Shown: positions 43,111 to 54,719 of the stretch, in pieces
Numbering within the stretch: the stretch's first letter is position 1
How the letters are laid out: each line of letters begins with the position of its first letter
Assembly (NCBI GenBank): GCA_022592435.1
Contig: JABYQS010000208.1
Location: forward strand, 1 to 57,068
Reading direction: 5' to 3'
Source: Cerioporus squamosus
Taxonomy: Eukaryota; Basidiomycota; Agaricomycetes; Polyporales; Polyporaceae
DNA length: 57,068 nucleotides
Position numbers and translations under genes: made by a program
Notes under the pieces: model-generated
Database searches by the model: none
Seen by the model: the letters and a program-made list of their open reading frames with translations, nothing else
What the model was told of the DNA's origin: nothing

Positions 43111-43489
43111 AGGGCTGCTCAATTCTTAGAGATTGAATCCCAAGCAATTCGAATCCCACAAAACCTGCGTTAGCCGAGTGATCGGTGGCAGTGGCACTGA
43201 AAACCGGGCTCAGAGCGACGAGGCGAGCGGCCTTTTTGCAACCTGCGTACGGGGAGCTGTCTTTAACCAGTCCCCTTCAGATTTGACTCACAGGATGCAG
43301 AAAGTTCCTGCTTGCCGTCGATACCGCACAGATCCATGTCAGAGGACTACAAGACGGCGGGACGAGGTTTGTCGAGAGGCAGGATCGACAAGCGCTGAAC
43401 CACCCGGCTGGCAGCCGCTCTCGGCTAACGCAGCTTTTCCTGGGATTCGAATTGCTCGGGATTCAATTCTCTAAGAATTGAGCAGCCCT
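43111..43489. mobile_element. MITE-like non-autonomous DNA transposon (379 bp)
   Basis: Terminal inverted repeats of about 49 bp: left 43111-43159 starts AGGGCTGCTCAATTCTTAGA; right 43441-43489 is its reverse complement with only a few mismatches (for example TCGGG for TTGGG). The interior has no coding capacity. The flanks carry a 3-bp direct repeat CCT (43108-43110 and 43490-43492), compatible with a 3-bp target-site duplication of PIF/Harbinger-like elements, though CCT is not their usual TWA target. Confidence 0.85.
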
Positions 43490-44854
43490 CCTCTTCGCAG
43501 GCTCCCCGAGGTCGGAGCCGGATGACCGGAGCGAGAGGAGGCAGCAGAGCCCGATCTCGACGCGTTGTGGCGCTGCCCACGAAGGACAGCTAAGAACAGG
43601 CACATGAGATCCTGCTCGCAAGATGGCAAGATTTATCAAGGCACCCGCCCGTGTGCTGCGTGCTCTAATTACTCGAGGTTTATGTATTGCAATTGGCGAT
43701 CGTGCTCGTTCACTCCACATCGCCCGCATGCGGCCCCTTGTCGCGTGCACGAAGTCTCTGAGACATAAAGTGCTGGACTCCGCGCAGGAGTACTGGGATC
43801 ACTCTGCGTTGTCACCAGGCCGATTACTGGCGGCCATGCAGCCATACCGCACGGTGTGCTAGCGGCGATCATCCGTATCTTGCGTTCTCACACGGCGAAA
43901 CATGAAGTCTGTGAGCTCGAGTCATTTGAGCGAAACCTTCCTACTAAGTAGACGTAGCTAGATACCTTTTGGTGGTACCTGGCGAACCTGAGCATATTGC
44001 TCAAAGAGCCTCGAGGCATACACATTTTCGACTCATGCAATCCAATCTTCACGATAATTCACTATCCGCGTTGACTTCCTGAGACCAGCAGGCAGCCGGA
44101 TAACAACATGAGCGTGCCGCCTCCGAGTCGCCGCAGACGCACTCACTCGGACAGCGCCAGGGCTAGAGACACCGGTCCACATAGACCGACATTCTGCCAT
44201 TTTAGTAGCTGGCAGGAGCGTACCTTGATCCCGATTCCCCGCGATAACTCCTCAGACCTACTCAGACTCGAGCTCCAAGACTAACGAACTTTCCCATCGA
44301 AGCTGTCGGCGACTTGATGCAACATCGCGAGGCGTACACTGTCGGATGCAAGTCGGATGGGTTGATACTTAGTGTGGCTCTCGGTTTGAGTATGCAAAGC
44401 TCTACCAATCAACCGCTCCCATTCACGAAGAGATACCCCTGGCGACACCAAATACTGGGACGGGGCGTCCGATACATCGATGTAATACTAAAGGTCAGAT
44501 CCCACCTGTTCTCGCGCCTCCAGGAACCCGGAGCAAGATCCAGAATCTGAGGCGGTAGGAGAGTCAAACATAGCAACTATGTACGCCTTCCAGTCTCGCC
44601 CTCCGTGCCCAAGTTCTCGATGTTCAGACGACTTGTTACACGCAGCCCTCATGGATCTGGGAGTACATAGCATGAATGGGTATTACTTACATGAACAACG
44701 AAGGGGGGTTAAGTACAACGACGCTCGTCAACTATGGATACAGTGGGGTTAATATGCTCGTCTACTTTCCCAGATGCTAGTCTGTGTTTGTCCGTCTTCC
44801 TCACGACCCCACCACCTTCCTAATCAACCATCCTCATCCCGCTACCCCAACAGC
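43490..44854. other. Intergenic between the MITE and TRL1
   Basis: About 1.36 kb. Short frames without domain; nothing recognised. Confidence 0.45.
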
Positions 44855-47628
44855 CTACGATTGCAGCCCCTTCACACGCCCCTTCACCCACACATCCTTC
44901 AGCGGGATCGCCCACACCCCAGGGATCGTCCGTCCCTCACGCTTCTTCCACGCCGTGACCAGCTCCTTCGCCTCCACCGGCGGCACACTCTGGTTCCGCG
45001 TCCCCACCGTGATATGCAGCCGCTCGCGCACCTCCTCCGGCAAGCCCACCACAAACTCCACCGCCTCCTTCTGCGCTTCCCCCTCGCTCTGGTCCACAGC
45101 GATGTCAACGACCGTGCACGCCATGATCCGCTCGCTCCACACGACGTGCCCCAGGCGGAACGAGAGCAGCGGCGGCCGCGGGAGCGCGTGCAGCGCACGA
45201 CACCGCTCCCACAGCGCGCCCTCCGCCGGCAGCGACTTGGAGTGCACGAGCGTGACGTGCGGCCGGCCCTGCACGCGCTTCTCCTGCACCAGGTTGTTCC
45301 AGAACCGGACCGCCTCCGAGGGCAGCTGCGACTCGGCGGCGGCGATCGCACCCCCGACGACGGACTGCAGGTCGACCTCGGCGAGGATGCCGAAGTACCG
45401 CGGGGCGGGGGGCGCCTTGGTCTTCTTGGGCGAGCCCTGCGCCTGCTCGGCCTTCTCCTTGTCCTGTTTCTTGTTCTTCCCCTTGCCTGCGTCTCCGTTC
45501 CCGTTGCCCTCCGGCTTCTTGCCCTTCAGCTTCGGCTCGTACGCCCTCGCCGCTGCGAGCGCCATGCCCATCTTCTCCGCGTCCGGCTGCGGGAGCCCGA
45601 GGTACTTGACGACGGCCCCGACTGCGCGAGACAGCGCGTCCTCGAGCGGCTCCTCGACGTCCATGCTGACGACGACGTCCGCCTCCGCGTCCGTGAGCTC
45701 CTCGGCGTTCTTGAGGAACTGCCAGAGGACGTCCTCGTGCGACTTGGTCTCGTCCGCGACGAGCGACTGGTGATTTTCCCGCGGGCCATGATGCGGTCGC
45801 CGCAGATCCGGTGCACGGTCGACATCGGGATGTCGAAGGACCAGTTGAGTGCGAGCAGCTTGGCGGGCGGCCTGAACTTCTTCGCTGCTTCCCGGAGCTG
45901 CTCGCGATGCTGCTTCAGGTGATTGTTCCTGAAGGTATGCATGTCGTGGTTAACAGATGTACTGCGAGAGATTGTGCAGATGCTCACTTGTCTGCGATGA
46001 CAACGTCGTGTGTCTTGAGCGCGTCAACGACGCTCTTGATGAATACCGGCGCCGGCTTCTTGGCACGGATGTCGTCGCTCTGGACGTGGCCAAACCCGAA
46101 AAGGTACGCCAGCGCGACTGCGATCGTAGTCTTGCCTGCCAACATGAAACGCAACCACAACTCGTCAACACTTGTCAACCGCAACAGAGAAATCGCAAGG
46201 CAGACGCACCGACGCCAGGAATCGCCACGGGCATGATGATGGTTTTGCCGCCCTTCATGTTGACGTCCCCCTGCAGACCCGTCTCCTCCGGGACCGCATC
46301 CGCTGCCTCCTGCGCCTTCCTCCCCTCTTCGCTCTCCTGCCACTTGAGGAACCGCTCGCGTGTCGCAATGATCCCCTTCCCGCGCGTGAAGTCCGCAAAC
46401 TGACTCTTGTCGCGTTTGATTTCCGAAATCACCCAGCGCACGTACGCCTTTGTCTCCGGGCGGCGCAGCTTGCTCTTCGGCACGTTACTCTCCACCGGGC
46501 CCTTCGAGAGCAGCGTCTTCGTCACCTCGCGCCAGTCGCGGTACATCATGTACGGCTCGTCAAACTTGACCTTGAAGAAGAACGACGAGCCCGGCGGGTA
46601 CGGCGACGCGGACACGGGCTTGTCGCCCTTCGTTGGGGGCTCGGTAACATGCGTGCGCACGACGAAGCCCTCGAGCGCCTCGCCGTTCCAGCTGCCTATC
46701 CGCCCGATCTTCTCTGTGAACTCCTTCACTTCCGGGATCGTCTTGAGCACGGTCGAGGGCGTGACGATGAAGCCCCACTCGCGCGCAAACGCGTCGACGA
46801 CGTCTTGGTCTTGCGTGTGGAACCGCTTCGTGCACGCGTTCAGACCGTGCAGATGCAGCCCGGTCTTCTCGGGCGGGTACGGCAGGACGTGCTCCTCGAA
46901 CGAGTCATCGCATAGCTACGCAGGCAGTCAGCGCGACGTGCTCTGAGGGTGAGACCACGGAGACTGACCTCGGCGACGGCTGTCCACTGCTTGTCCCAGA
47001 GCGTCTTCGCGAGCTGCTCCTCGGTCTTTCCAGCCGCGGCTAGGTGCTTGCGGAGCCACTGCTCGCCAACCTGCGCGTGGCTTCCCGGCCCAGAGCCGTT
47101 CTCCTTCAGGCCGCCGAGCGAGTGTTTTGAGGTCACAACGAGTTTGCTGGGAGTGAGCGCGGCAATGAAGATAATGCAGCCGTTGGACTTGAGCGTGAGG
47201 GTATACGGGGGAGCTGTATGCGACTCGAGAGAGCCCCATGTTGTCCAAGGCACCTCACCAATGTTGAAGAACTTGTCGTACCCTCGCGCGACGATGCGGT
47301 TCTTCGTCTGCCCGGAGGCGGTCTTGACCTCCATCGTGAACAGACCGCGCGCGAGGGTAGGGAACGGCGAGGGGATGTCGTAGTACTTGAACTCGTTCAT
47401 CTTCCAGCTCCGGAGGCGGATGCTCGGGTCTGCGGGAGCGGTGTATTCGGTCGACTTGACGAGCTTCGGGGCCTTCTTGGAGAGAGCCTTGAGGGCATCG
47501 ATGAGCGCGGAGTCCTCGTCGTCGATGCTGAGGGAAGCGAAGAGGTTCTGGAGCTCCTCCGAGGGCTCGGGCTTGTCGCTACCAGCGATGACAGGAGGAG
47601 GCGAGGGGGTACGGGGTGGCTCAGACAT
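44855..47628 (-). CDS. TRL1: Fungal tRNA ligase (ligase-kinase-phosphodiesterase), one frameshift
   Basis: Joins tRNA exons after intron removal and also HAC1-type mRNA halves. Exons (minus): 47628-46969, 46915-46210, 46135-45988 and 45928-44855; about 862 aa, normal for the family. Adenylyltransferase domain: RGYDKFFNIGEVPWTTW and nucleotidyl lysine K147 in LTLKSNGCIIF. The kinase P-loop PVAIPGVGKTTIAV spans intron 2. The phosphodiesterase domain has both HxT motifs (GRPHVTLVHS and ERLHITVGTR). The frame breaks at 45780-45782, where a minus-strand GGG should be GGGG: IMARG is followed one base short by ENHQSLVADETKSHEDVLWQ. Both sides are strongly conserved and the gene is essential and normally single-copy, so a homopolymer sequencing error is the likeliest cause. 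Confidence 0.95.
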
Positions 47629-48278
47629 GGTGACTTGCTCTTGTTGTCTCGCGTGAGTGGTGGAGAGTGTGCGAGTAGCAGATCTGATAGAGTGCAGATG
47701 CCTGAGCTGAATGGCGTTTTGTGAAGCACAAAGGGGCTTTGAGCTTGGTGGATGCTTGAGGAGGAGGAAAAGGCGGAAAGCTCGAGGGGATATGGTGGAA
47801 ACAGACAGAAAGCGAGCACGACGAGTCTGAGGGGACCCGGCGTGCTACGGCTGGTATATGTACTGTACCTTGGGCGGTGGTCGCTGGTGACTCGACGGTA
47901 CTAGTGGGCGTCGAGTGAATTGGTTCTGGTCGAGATGCGCAATTGCAAGGCGCGAGGAGATGAAGGCGAGTCAATACATCTGCGCCACCGTGACGATCAT
48001 CGTCCGGGACAAGTCGCGCGCTGCGGCACCGCGCTCGCCCCCAACGCTCTTGACTGCTTCCCGCCACCGTGTCTGTCTGCATACCTTGCTTTGTGCTTTC
48101 TTCCATCTCGACTGGGCTAGTACACTGTCGCGATACTCGAGGACGTGCTCGGAGCACCTTGCTGGAGAAAGACTCGGAGTTCTCTGGCGTGATCCTACCC
48201 TTGGTTACGACCACTCTACGGGCATAGCTAGCACAGTAGGGCAGGCATATACCATCGGAGGATACCCGTTGCAACGAC
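47629..48278. other. Divergent promoter of TRL1 and EXO70
   Basis: A 650-bp spacer between two housekeeping genes. No separate gene accepted. Confidence 0.45.
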
Positions 48279-50626
48279 ATGGATGACGAGACCGCAGAGA
48301 TTGAGCTGGTAAGTCCATCGATTCTTCAGCATGGCAGACACGCCGACCTCGTCCCAGCTCGAGCAGAACCTGAACAAGACGAGGCAAATCTCGCAGCGGA
48401 TGACCTGTACGTGACGCTCCGTCTGCAGCATGTGCGTTCGGACGAACTGTTCGACAGCCATTCTCTCCAGCTTCGATACCCGCCTAGTCAAGCTCGAGAA
48501 GTCCATCCTCCCCTTGTATACCTCTACCCAGGTGCTCACCAGACGAGCGAACAGTGAGTCTCTAAGCCTTTTAGTGTGGCATGCAGTAATCAAATGCGCT
48601 CCGGAAGACATCGACAGCGCCTTGTTGAAGATAGACGAGATCGCAAGTTACCATGAAGGTGTCGCCGCGGAGGAGGCCTTGATCTTGCGAGGGTAAGCAT
48701 ATGCCTGCGGACGCAGTAGCGATTCTGACAGGACTGCTATCTAGCCCGCAACCGAACCAGCTGAACGCATACACCGAGGTGCTCGAGCGCATGAACGCCA
48801 GTGTTGCATTCAACAGCGCCGACTCTCGAGACAAGGTCCGTATATGCCGTGTCCGCTGTCCGTGGCATGCTTATTGACAATCTCGTAGGCTCGCCTGGTT
48901 GAGAGCGGCGCCAAGAAACTCATTCAGCTCTATACCAAGCTCGTCGCGGAGGGGTCGTCCGGTGTGCCTCCCGGAGGCTCGGAGTTCTCTTCAGTACCTT
49001 TCCCCGCACACCTCCTCGTCACCCTCAGACCCCTTGTCGCGTTCCTCCGTACCCTACCTCTACCAGCTACCCATCCATCTCATCCGGCGGCGTCTGGCAT
49101 TCAGTCCGCGCTGAAAGACGCGCAGAAGGGCTATGGAGATATGCGCGGCGCGTGGGTGCGGAAGTGCTTGGAGACGTTCGGGAAGCGCGTTGTCGACAGA
49201 GCAGAGACCATCGACGGTGTCACCGCTGGCCAGGAGGTCGGGAAGTGGACGCGCGATCTTCTCACCGTAGCGAACGTGAGTTATTCGTTCTCTTGGTTCG
49301 CGTGGCACATAGGTTGATTCAACTCCACTACAGGAGGAGTACAGTCTACTCACCGAGCTCGCCCCTCTCAACGCACCCAACGCACTCAGCTCCACGTTCG
49401 CCACGCTCATCACGCCCCTCACGACGCTTTTCACGTCCACCCTCGGCTCGCTCGGGTCCCTGATCAAGCGCAATCTCAACAAGAACACCTTCCTCGCGCT
49501 CTCCGCGTACTCCTCGCTCAGCGAGTTCCAGAACCCATGGACTGAGATCATGTCCAAGCGCGCAGACCGGAAGGACAACGAGCTCAAGGAGGGCCTCCAC
49601 TCGATCCGCGCGTCGTGTCTCCGGGCCTTCCCCGAGTTCCTTGCGGATATCCGCATTGCCGGTCTTGGCAAGGGCGGGGAGACGGGCACGGGCCTCGCCG
49701 AGTTCACGATCTCGGTGCGTAGCGTGTAAGCGCTGTTCGAACAAGTGCTGATATTTTGTGGATAGACTGTCCAATTCCTGGAGCGGCTGCTGGCGGTGAA
49801 GGACGCGGCTGCTTCGGCGCTGATGACCCTCGGCGATGGCAACTGGAGGATGGGCGAGGGCGCGCAGGTCGGGAAGACCAAGCCGGCCGAGGTCGACGAC
49901 AAGACCATAGTCCAGCACTTCACCTGTGCGTCCTTCGCCACTTCGCCCGCCCGCCGCCATACTGACACCCACTCACCGTAACAGACGACGTCGTGAACGC
50001 CGTGATCCAGTCGCTCCTCGCGCTCTCGCGCATGAACAAGCGCCCCCGCGTTCGGCGCGATCTTCCTCCTGAACAACGTCTCCTTCCTGCGCACGCAGCT
50101 GCTCGTCGAGCGGTCCGCGATCACCGCGATCCTCTCGCCGCCCGCGCAGGAGCTGCTGAACAGCAACTTCCGCGTCGCCAAGGCGGGCTACTTTGACGCG
50201 AACTTCTCGCCGCTCCTGCAGACGCTCATCGACGAGAAGGACAAGGGGAAGAGCGCGGTGAAGGAGAAGTTCAAACCGGTCTTTGATCTCTGGACGAGGT
50301 CACGGAGCGCCACCAGATGGCGCGCGTGCTCGCGGACGACCCGAGGGCAGGGCGCAGGTCGCGGACGAGGCCGTCAAGCTGGTCGTGCCGTCGTTGCAGA
50401 GATTCATTCAGAGGAACTTGGGAAGGAGTTCAGCAAGAGTGAGCAGCATCTCGCGTCACCGTTTCGTGTGTTTCCCGAGGCTGACACGATGTTTTTGCAG
50501 ACCCGCAGAAATGTGAGCGTGGACGGCTGACGATGTCACGCGGGAGTCGGACTGACTTGTTACGTTGTAGATATCAAGATGCCCCCGGAGGACGTCGAGA
50601 ACCTCATCAAGGGCTTCTACTCGTGA
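48279..50626 (+). CDS. EXO70: Exocyst complex subunit Exo70, four homopolymer frameshifts
   Basis: Exo70 binds PI(4,5)P2 and tethers secretory vesicles at sites of polarised growth. Exons: 48279-48308, 48358-48406, 48458-48553, 48608-48692, 48745-48835, 48889-49275, 49334-49714, 49766-49925, 49985-50438, 50501-50512 (12 nt) and 50571-50626. Corrected length is about 600 aa. N-terminal coiled coil: LEQNLNKTRQISQRM, SILSSFDTRLVKLEKSILPL. C-terminal helical rod: YDVVNAVIQSLLALSRMNKR, FGAIFLLNNVSFLRTQLL, DEVTERHQMARVLADDP, and KMPPEDVENLIKGFYS at the end. In exon 9 the frame needs one C removed (CCCCC near 50045) and single bases added near 50291 (CTC-TGG), 50342 (CCC-GAG) and 50421 (GGG-AAG). 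All four are in short C or G runs and conserved sequence resumes each time, so base-calling error is likelier than loss. Confidence 0.94.
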
Positions 50627-50873
50627 GTACCTCGACTGTTCGTGTTGGGATGTCGCCAGTGCTCATGCATCCCATCCATCCTCAGGGGCGGAGCGAGCAC
50701 TCTGTCACTCCCGCCGGCCCGGAGAAGCTCACAAACACACTGCTGCAGCAGGCGGGGTGGGATGGTAATTCCGTGGGGATGATAATTCCGGCTCTCGCGC
50801 TCGAATGCCTGTACGGTTCTATCTTGTTGTACAACAGACGCTAACTTATGCTTCTACATCGTCTTTCTCCTCG

Positions 50874-53850
50874 TCATCGCACGCTGTGTAGCTCCACCCG
50901 CCTGATCTTGTCCTCTTGCTGATGGTCGTCTGCGAGTGTTGTGCTTTCTGTGTCAACCCGCTCGTCGTCGTCCGCCCAGTATCCCGTGCCGTAGTCCAGC
51001 AGCAGCTCTTCACCTCTCCTGACGGTTTGGGCTGAGGGCGACAATCAGTACTCAGTATGGAGCAGCCGCAACAGAAGAGGGCGTGCGCAGCGACTCACTC
51101 GTCCACAGCCCGATGCGCCTGTCTCCATCGACAGTGAAGGCTGAAGCATGACGATATAACATCAGCGATGCAAGGTACGAGTGTCGTTGATACTCACCGC
51201 AGAAAAAGACGTTGAGTTTAGCCTTGTCCACGAGCGAGTCGTTCAAGCACCGCGTCGCGTTGCCGACCGTCGCGGCGTCGAACAACGTGAACTCGTCACC
51301 CTCATCGTTCCTGGGCTCTTTCATCATGTAGTTGAGCTTGCGGTGCTTGTTGACCATCCGTTCGGCCACAGTGTACCGTTCCCCCTCAGGGCCGGTCGGC
51401 AGAGGGCACATCTCGGCGACATACTCTGCGTGAACCGTGGATAGAGTCGGGACTGTGATCGTGAGGGGGATGAACGAAGGCTTACCTCCCAGGTAGGTGT
51501 GGGTTGCGATGTTCTCCTTTGGACCCACGAACGCCCCCGTGCCGTACGAGCCCTGCTTGATGACAATCTCCTGTATGTGCCGCGTTGACGGCCGGAAATG
51601 GGTGAGTCAACCGCGCGATCAGCGTGCGGTAGAAGGAGCCACAAACCGGTTTGGTCTCGCGCTGTATGGCCACGAATGAGCACGAATGCATCCAGGTACC
51701 TCCGCGTCCGTTCTTGCGCCCTATATACATGGATGATCAGTACGGATATATCTGTCGACATCTACGCAAAACGCGGACCTTTTTGGGTTCTATCAGATTA
51801 CGAAGCGTGCGTCAGCAATCCGACAGTTGACACGGAGAATGGGGACGCCTCGAGGTGCCCTGGAACGCACTTGGGACGAATGCAGAGCTCAGGGCTGCAT
51901 TCCCATCCGTTTTCGACGCAAGGGCATTTGAGCGTGCAGATGCCGCCTTTGCAAGCGCATCCTTTCCGCGGGTCGAGCGCATCTTTCCGCGATGTGGCTG
52001 GCCCCTTCCGCATCGCGCCTGCAGGCGGAGAGACCTCCGACGTCAGTGATGATTGAGCTGACTTCGTGAACGTAGGACTCACATCGCGCGAAGCAGCTGC
52101 ACCTCCGGCAGCATCGCCTGTCGCCTCTTGCGCACGCACAGACTTCGGGTAGGCAATGTCCTTCATGGTCACAGATGTGTGGATCCGGCCTGCTTCGCCG
52201 TCGTATGAGTGAAGACAGAGGGCCAGTACGCGGAGAATCTTACTCTCGCTTGAACCCTACATGTCCAGTCGGACGGTCATCGTCTTGGTCAGGGTAGATT
52301 GAAGAATGTTTCCTGGGGAGAACGAGAAGTCGGTGATGGTATACCTAGGAGAAAGTGTAGCATCAGCAATTCTTTACGCACTCTGGCAGTCCGCACGAGT
52401 CTATCCGACTCACATCTCGGCAGTCAACGCGACAGAGGTCCGCAAGCTTGCACATGGACACGTCGGGGAATATTTTGAGCGCATCGCAGACATCGCCGTT
52501 GATGACCAACGGGTCGTCGTCCTGCACGCGTCGTCAGTACGGCATATGCGGAGTCCGGGGTACCAGTGCATGTCGGATGACGGTGGAATAGTACGTACTG
52601 TGACGACGTCCTGCTGGGTTCGATAGCAGTTTGCTACACAGGGACTGTTCCCACCCCCTTGTCCAACCCACACAGCATCCCCTGCATATTCTCGGTTAGA
52701 CCTCCTATGCTTCGCGTGTTTCAGTGGAGTTTTCGGGTATTCTGAAAGGACAAGCAGTGAGCTGAGGATCGGAACCCGTGGACGGCGTAAGAGAATGCTG
52801 ACCGTGCATGGTGCACAAAACTTGGACGCAAGTTGCGCTGCGGCAGAAGACTGAGTCGTTGCATCTGACAGACTTCCACAGGCTCGGGTGCTCCACGGGT
52901 CTCTGGAGTGTCGCTCGAAGGGTGCTGAGCTGGTCAGAAGATGATGGGAGCTCTTCAAAAGAGAATGATATACCCCAGTTCATGAGATCACTACCGAGGA
53001 GGACGGAGTCAGTGCCTGACCGTTCGATATCGCCGATGCTTTGAAAATACGAGGACGTACCGATTGTGCATGGTGGACAGCAGTCCAGCGCTGCCGGTGA
53101 TCGTGGGGAAGAATGGGATTTGCTGTTCGTCAACGGACATCGAAGATATCTCTGCATTGTGCAAGGACCATAGCGCACGTAGCGCAATGAGCTTGACTTC
53201 CAAAACACCCACCATATCCCTGAGTTGCTGTGTGGAGTCATAGTCGAGGAGAGAGCACTTACAGTCGACGTCATACCAGGACACCTGCCATACAAACGTG
53301 TTATACAAGCGAGCGTACATCCTCCCAGAGAACCCTGCTTCGTCAGCATACGGGATGAATCCAATTTCTTGCACACCGCGGCGATGAAAAATGCTCCGGA
53401 CGGCCGGTGTGCAAGACTCGTACTTCGGATATGCGAAGGACGCGATGCACATGGGCCAATAGACACGACGTCCACAGGTTCATACTCACGATGGTCAGGG
53501 TCTGTGGTTGAGATGGTCAAGGATGGGGATGGGGACGCCACTGGGATGTCTAGCTTCATCGATTTCTCCCGGCCGTTGCATGCAGAGCTCATTGTATCCT
53601 CCAGGAGCCTGTCGCAAGACGCAAGATTCACGGATGGACAGGAGACCTGCAAAGCATTCAGTGTATTCCGGCAATAATGCGCTTCCCAGTGGTAGAACTC
53701 GTCCCATGCTGCTCGGTACGCCTTAGTAATCTTCTGCGGGACGCGCATATGCTCGCGCACACGTTGCGCATAGTTCCGCTCACGCTGGCGATCTTCGTCA
53801 AGATCCTCCTCGGGGAGTAACGACTGAGGTACACAGTCCGAGACGTCCAT
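50874..53850 (-). CDS. Enhancer-of-zeste-like SET histone methyltransferase (Ezh2/KMT6 type)
   Basis: Nuclear SET protein resembling the catalytic PRC2 subunit that methylates H3K27. N-terminal acidic/basic region (LPEEDLDEDRQRERNYAQRV, then HMRVPQKITKAYRAAWDEFY). An E(z)-type segment follows, FIPYADEAGFSGRMYARLYN and then TFVWQ (about 53300). CXC-type pre-SET cysteines (about 51880-51960): GCACKGGICTLKCPCVENGW then ECSPELC. SET: EIVIKQGSYGTGAFVGPKEN (about 51540), EFTLFDAATVGNATRCLNDS (about 51250), FTVDGDRRIGLWT (about 51110) and RRGEELLLDYGTGYWADDD (about 50990), with a short acidic tail. The usual NH[S/C]xxPN pocket reads LNDS, with Asp in place of the invariant His. Several introns in the N-terminal half were not resolved. 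Convergent with EXO70, 248 bp apart. Confidence 0.78.
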
Positions 53851-54631
53851 AGTCAATGCATTCTTGAATGACAGTAGTTCTGAGATGTGAGGCTTGGAGA
53901 CGGCTCTAGAGAGGATCCCAGTGCAGTTGAGCGCGACGTCGACGTCGTGGTTGCGGTCTGAGCCGCAGCGAGCGAGCGCTACAGTAACCCGGATACATAA
54001 ACGCTGTGACGCTCCCCTCGGGTCACACTCCGAAAATTCAAGTCATCTTACTTCTCTCCCAGGCCGATAGCGACCTCTCAAATTCAAGGACGAACGGCGG
54101 CCGTGCTCGCCATCTAAACAGCTTATTGGCTATTGCGGCCATGAGTTCGGTAGGTGACGTGCCGGTGGCCAGAGCAATGGCTCACGTAACTGTGCCCGAC
54201 TCCGATGACAGACGCTTACCACGACGACAGGACATCGCAGTCATATTTCGCTCCTCAATCGCGAAAACCATCCATGAAAAGGGGTGCATGTACAGTGCAG
54301 GCGCACGGGGAACGACTCGGGCGATCCGTAACCACAAGTTGTGCTAGCGTCTGGCCTGTGGCTATGTGGCTTGCCTTCGGCATCAACCATCCCGACCCGA
54401 GGTCCATCCCGATATGGATATGACGATAGAGGCGCTCCTCGTCCTCGGCCAGCTTTACTTTCAACGCCGAAGATGACCTGCCACCAATACTTGGTTTGTG
54501 TCTTCCCTCTGGCCCGCTCTCTCGCTGACCCCCCAGTGCTACCGACCTTCCTTACGTACGCACAGGAGGAGGTGCATGCGTAAGGTGCCCGACGTAGTGT
54601 CCGAGCGTTTTCCCCATGGCCTCTGCAGACT
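53851..54631. other. Divergent promoter region
   Basis: Between the E(z)-like gene and the reductase gene. Frames present have no domain or splice support. Confidence 0.4.
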
Positions 54632-54638
54632 ATAAAAG
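54632..54638 (+). promoter_or_regulatory. TATA box of the reductase gene
   Basis: TATAAAA is 82-88 bp upstream of the ATG at 54720, followed by a pyrimidine-rich leader. A strong core promoter. Confidence 0.7.
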
Positions 54639-54719
54639 CGGGCTGTTCGATGTCATCCTTCATCATCTACCAGCTACCGCATCCTCTACCTATCCAGCCT
54701 TTCTACTTTGACGCACACC

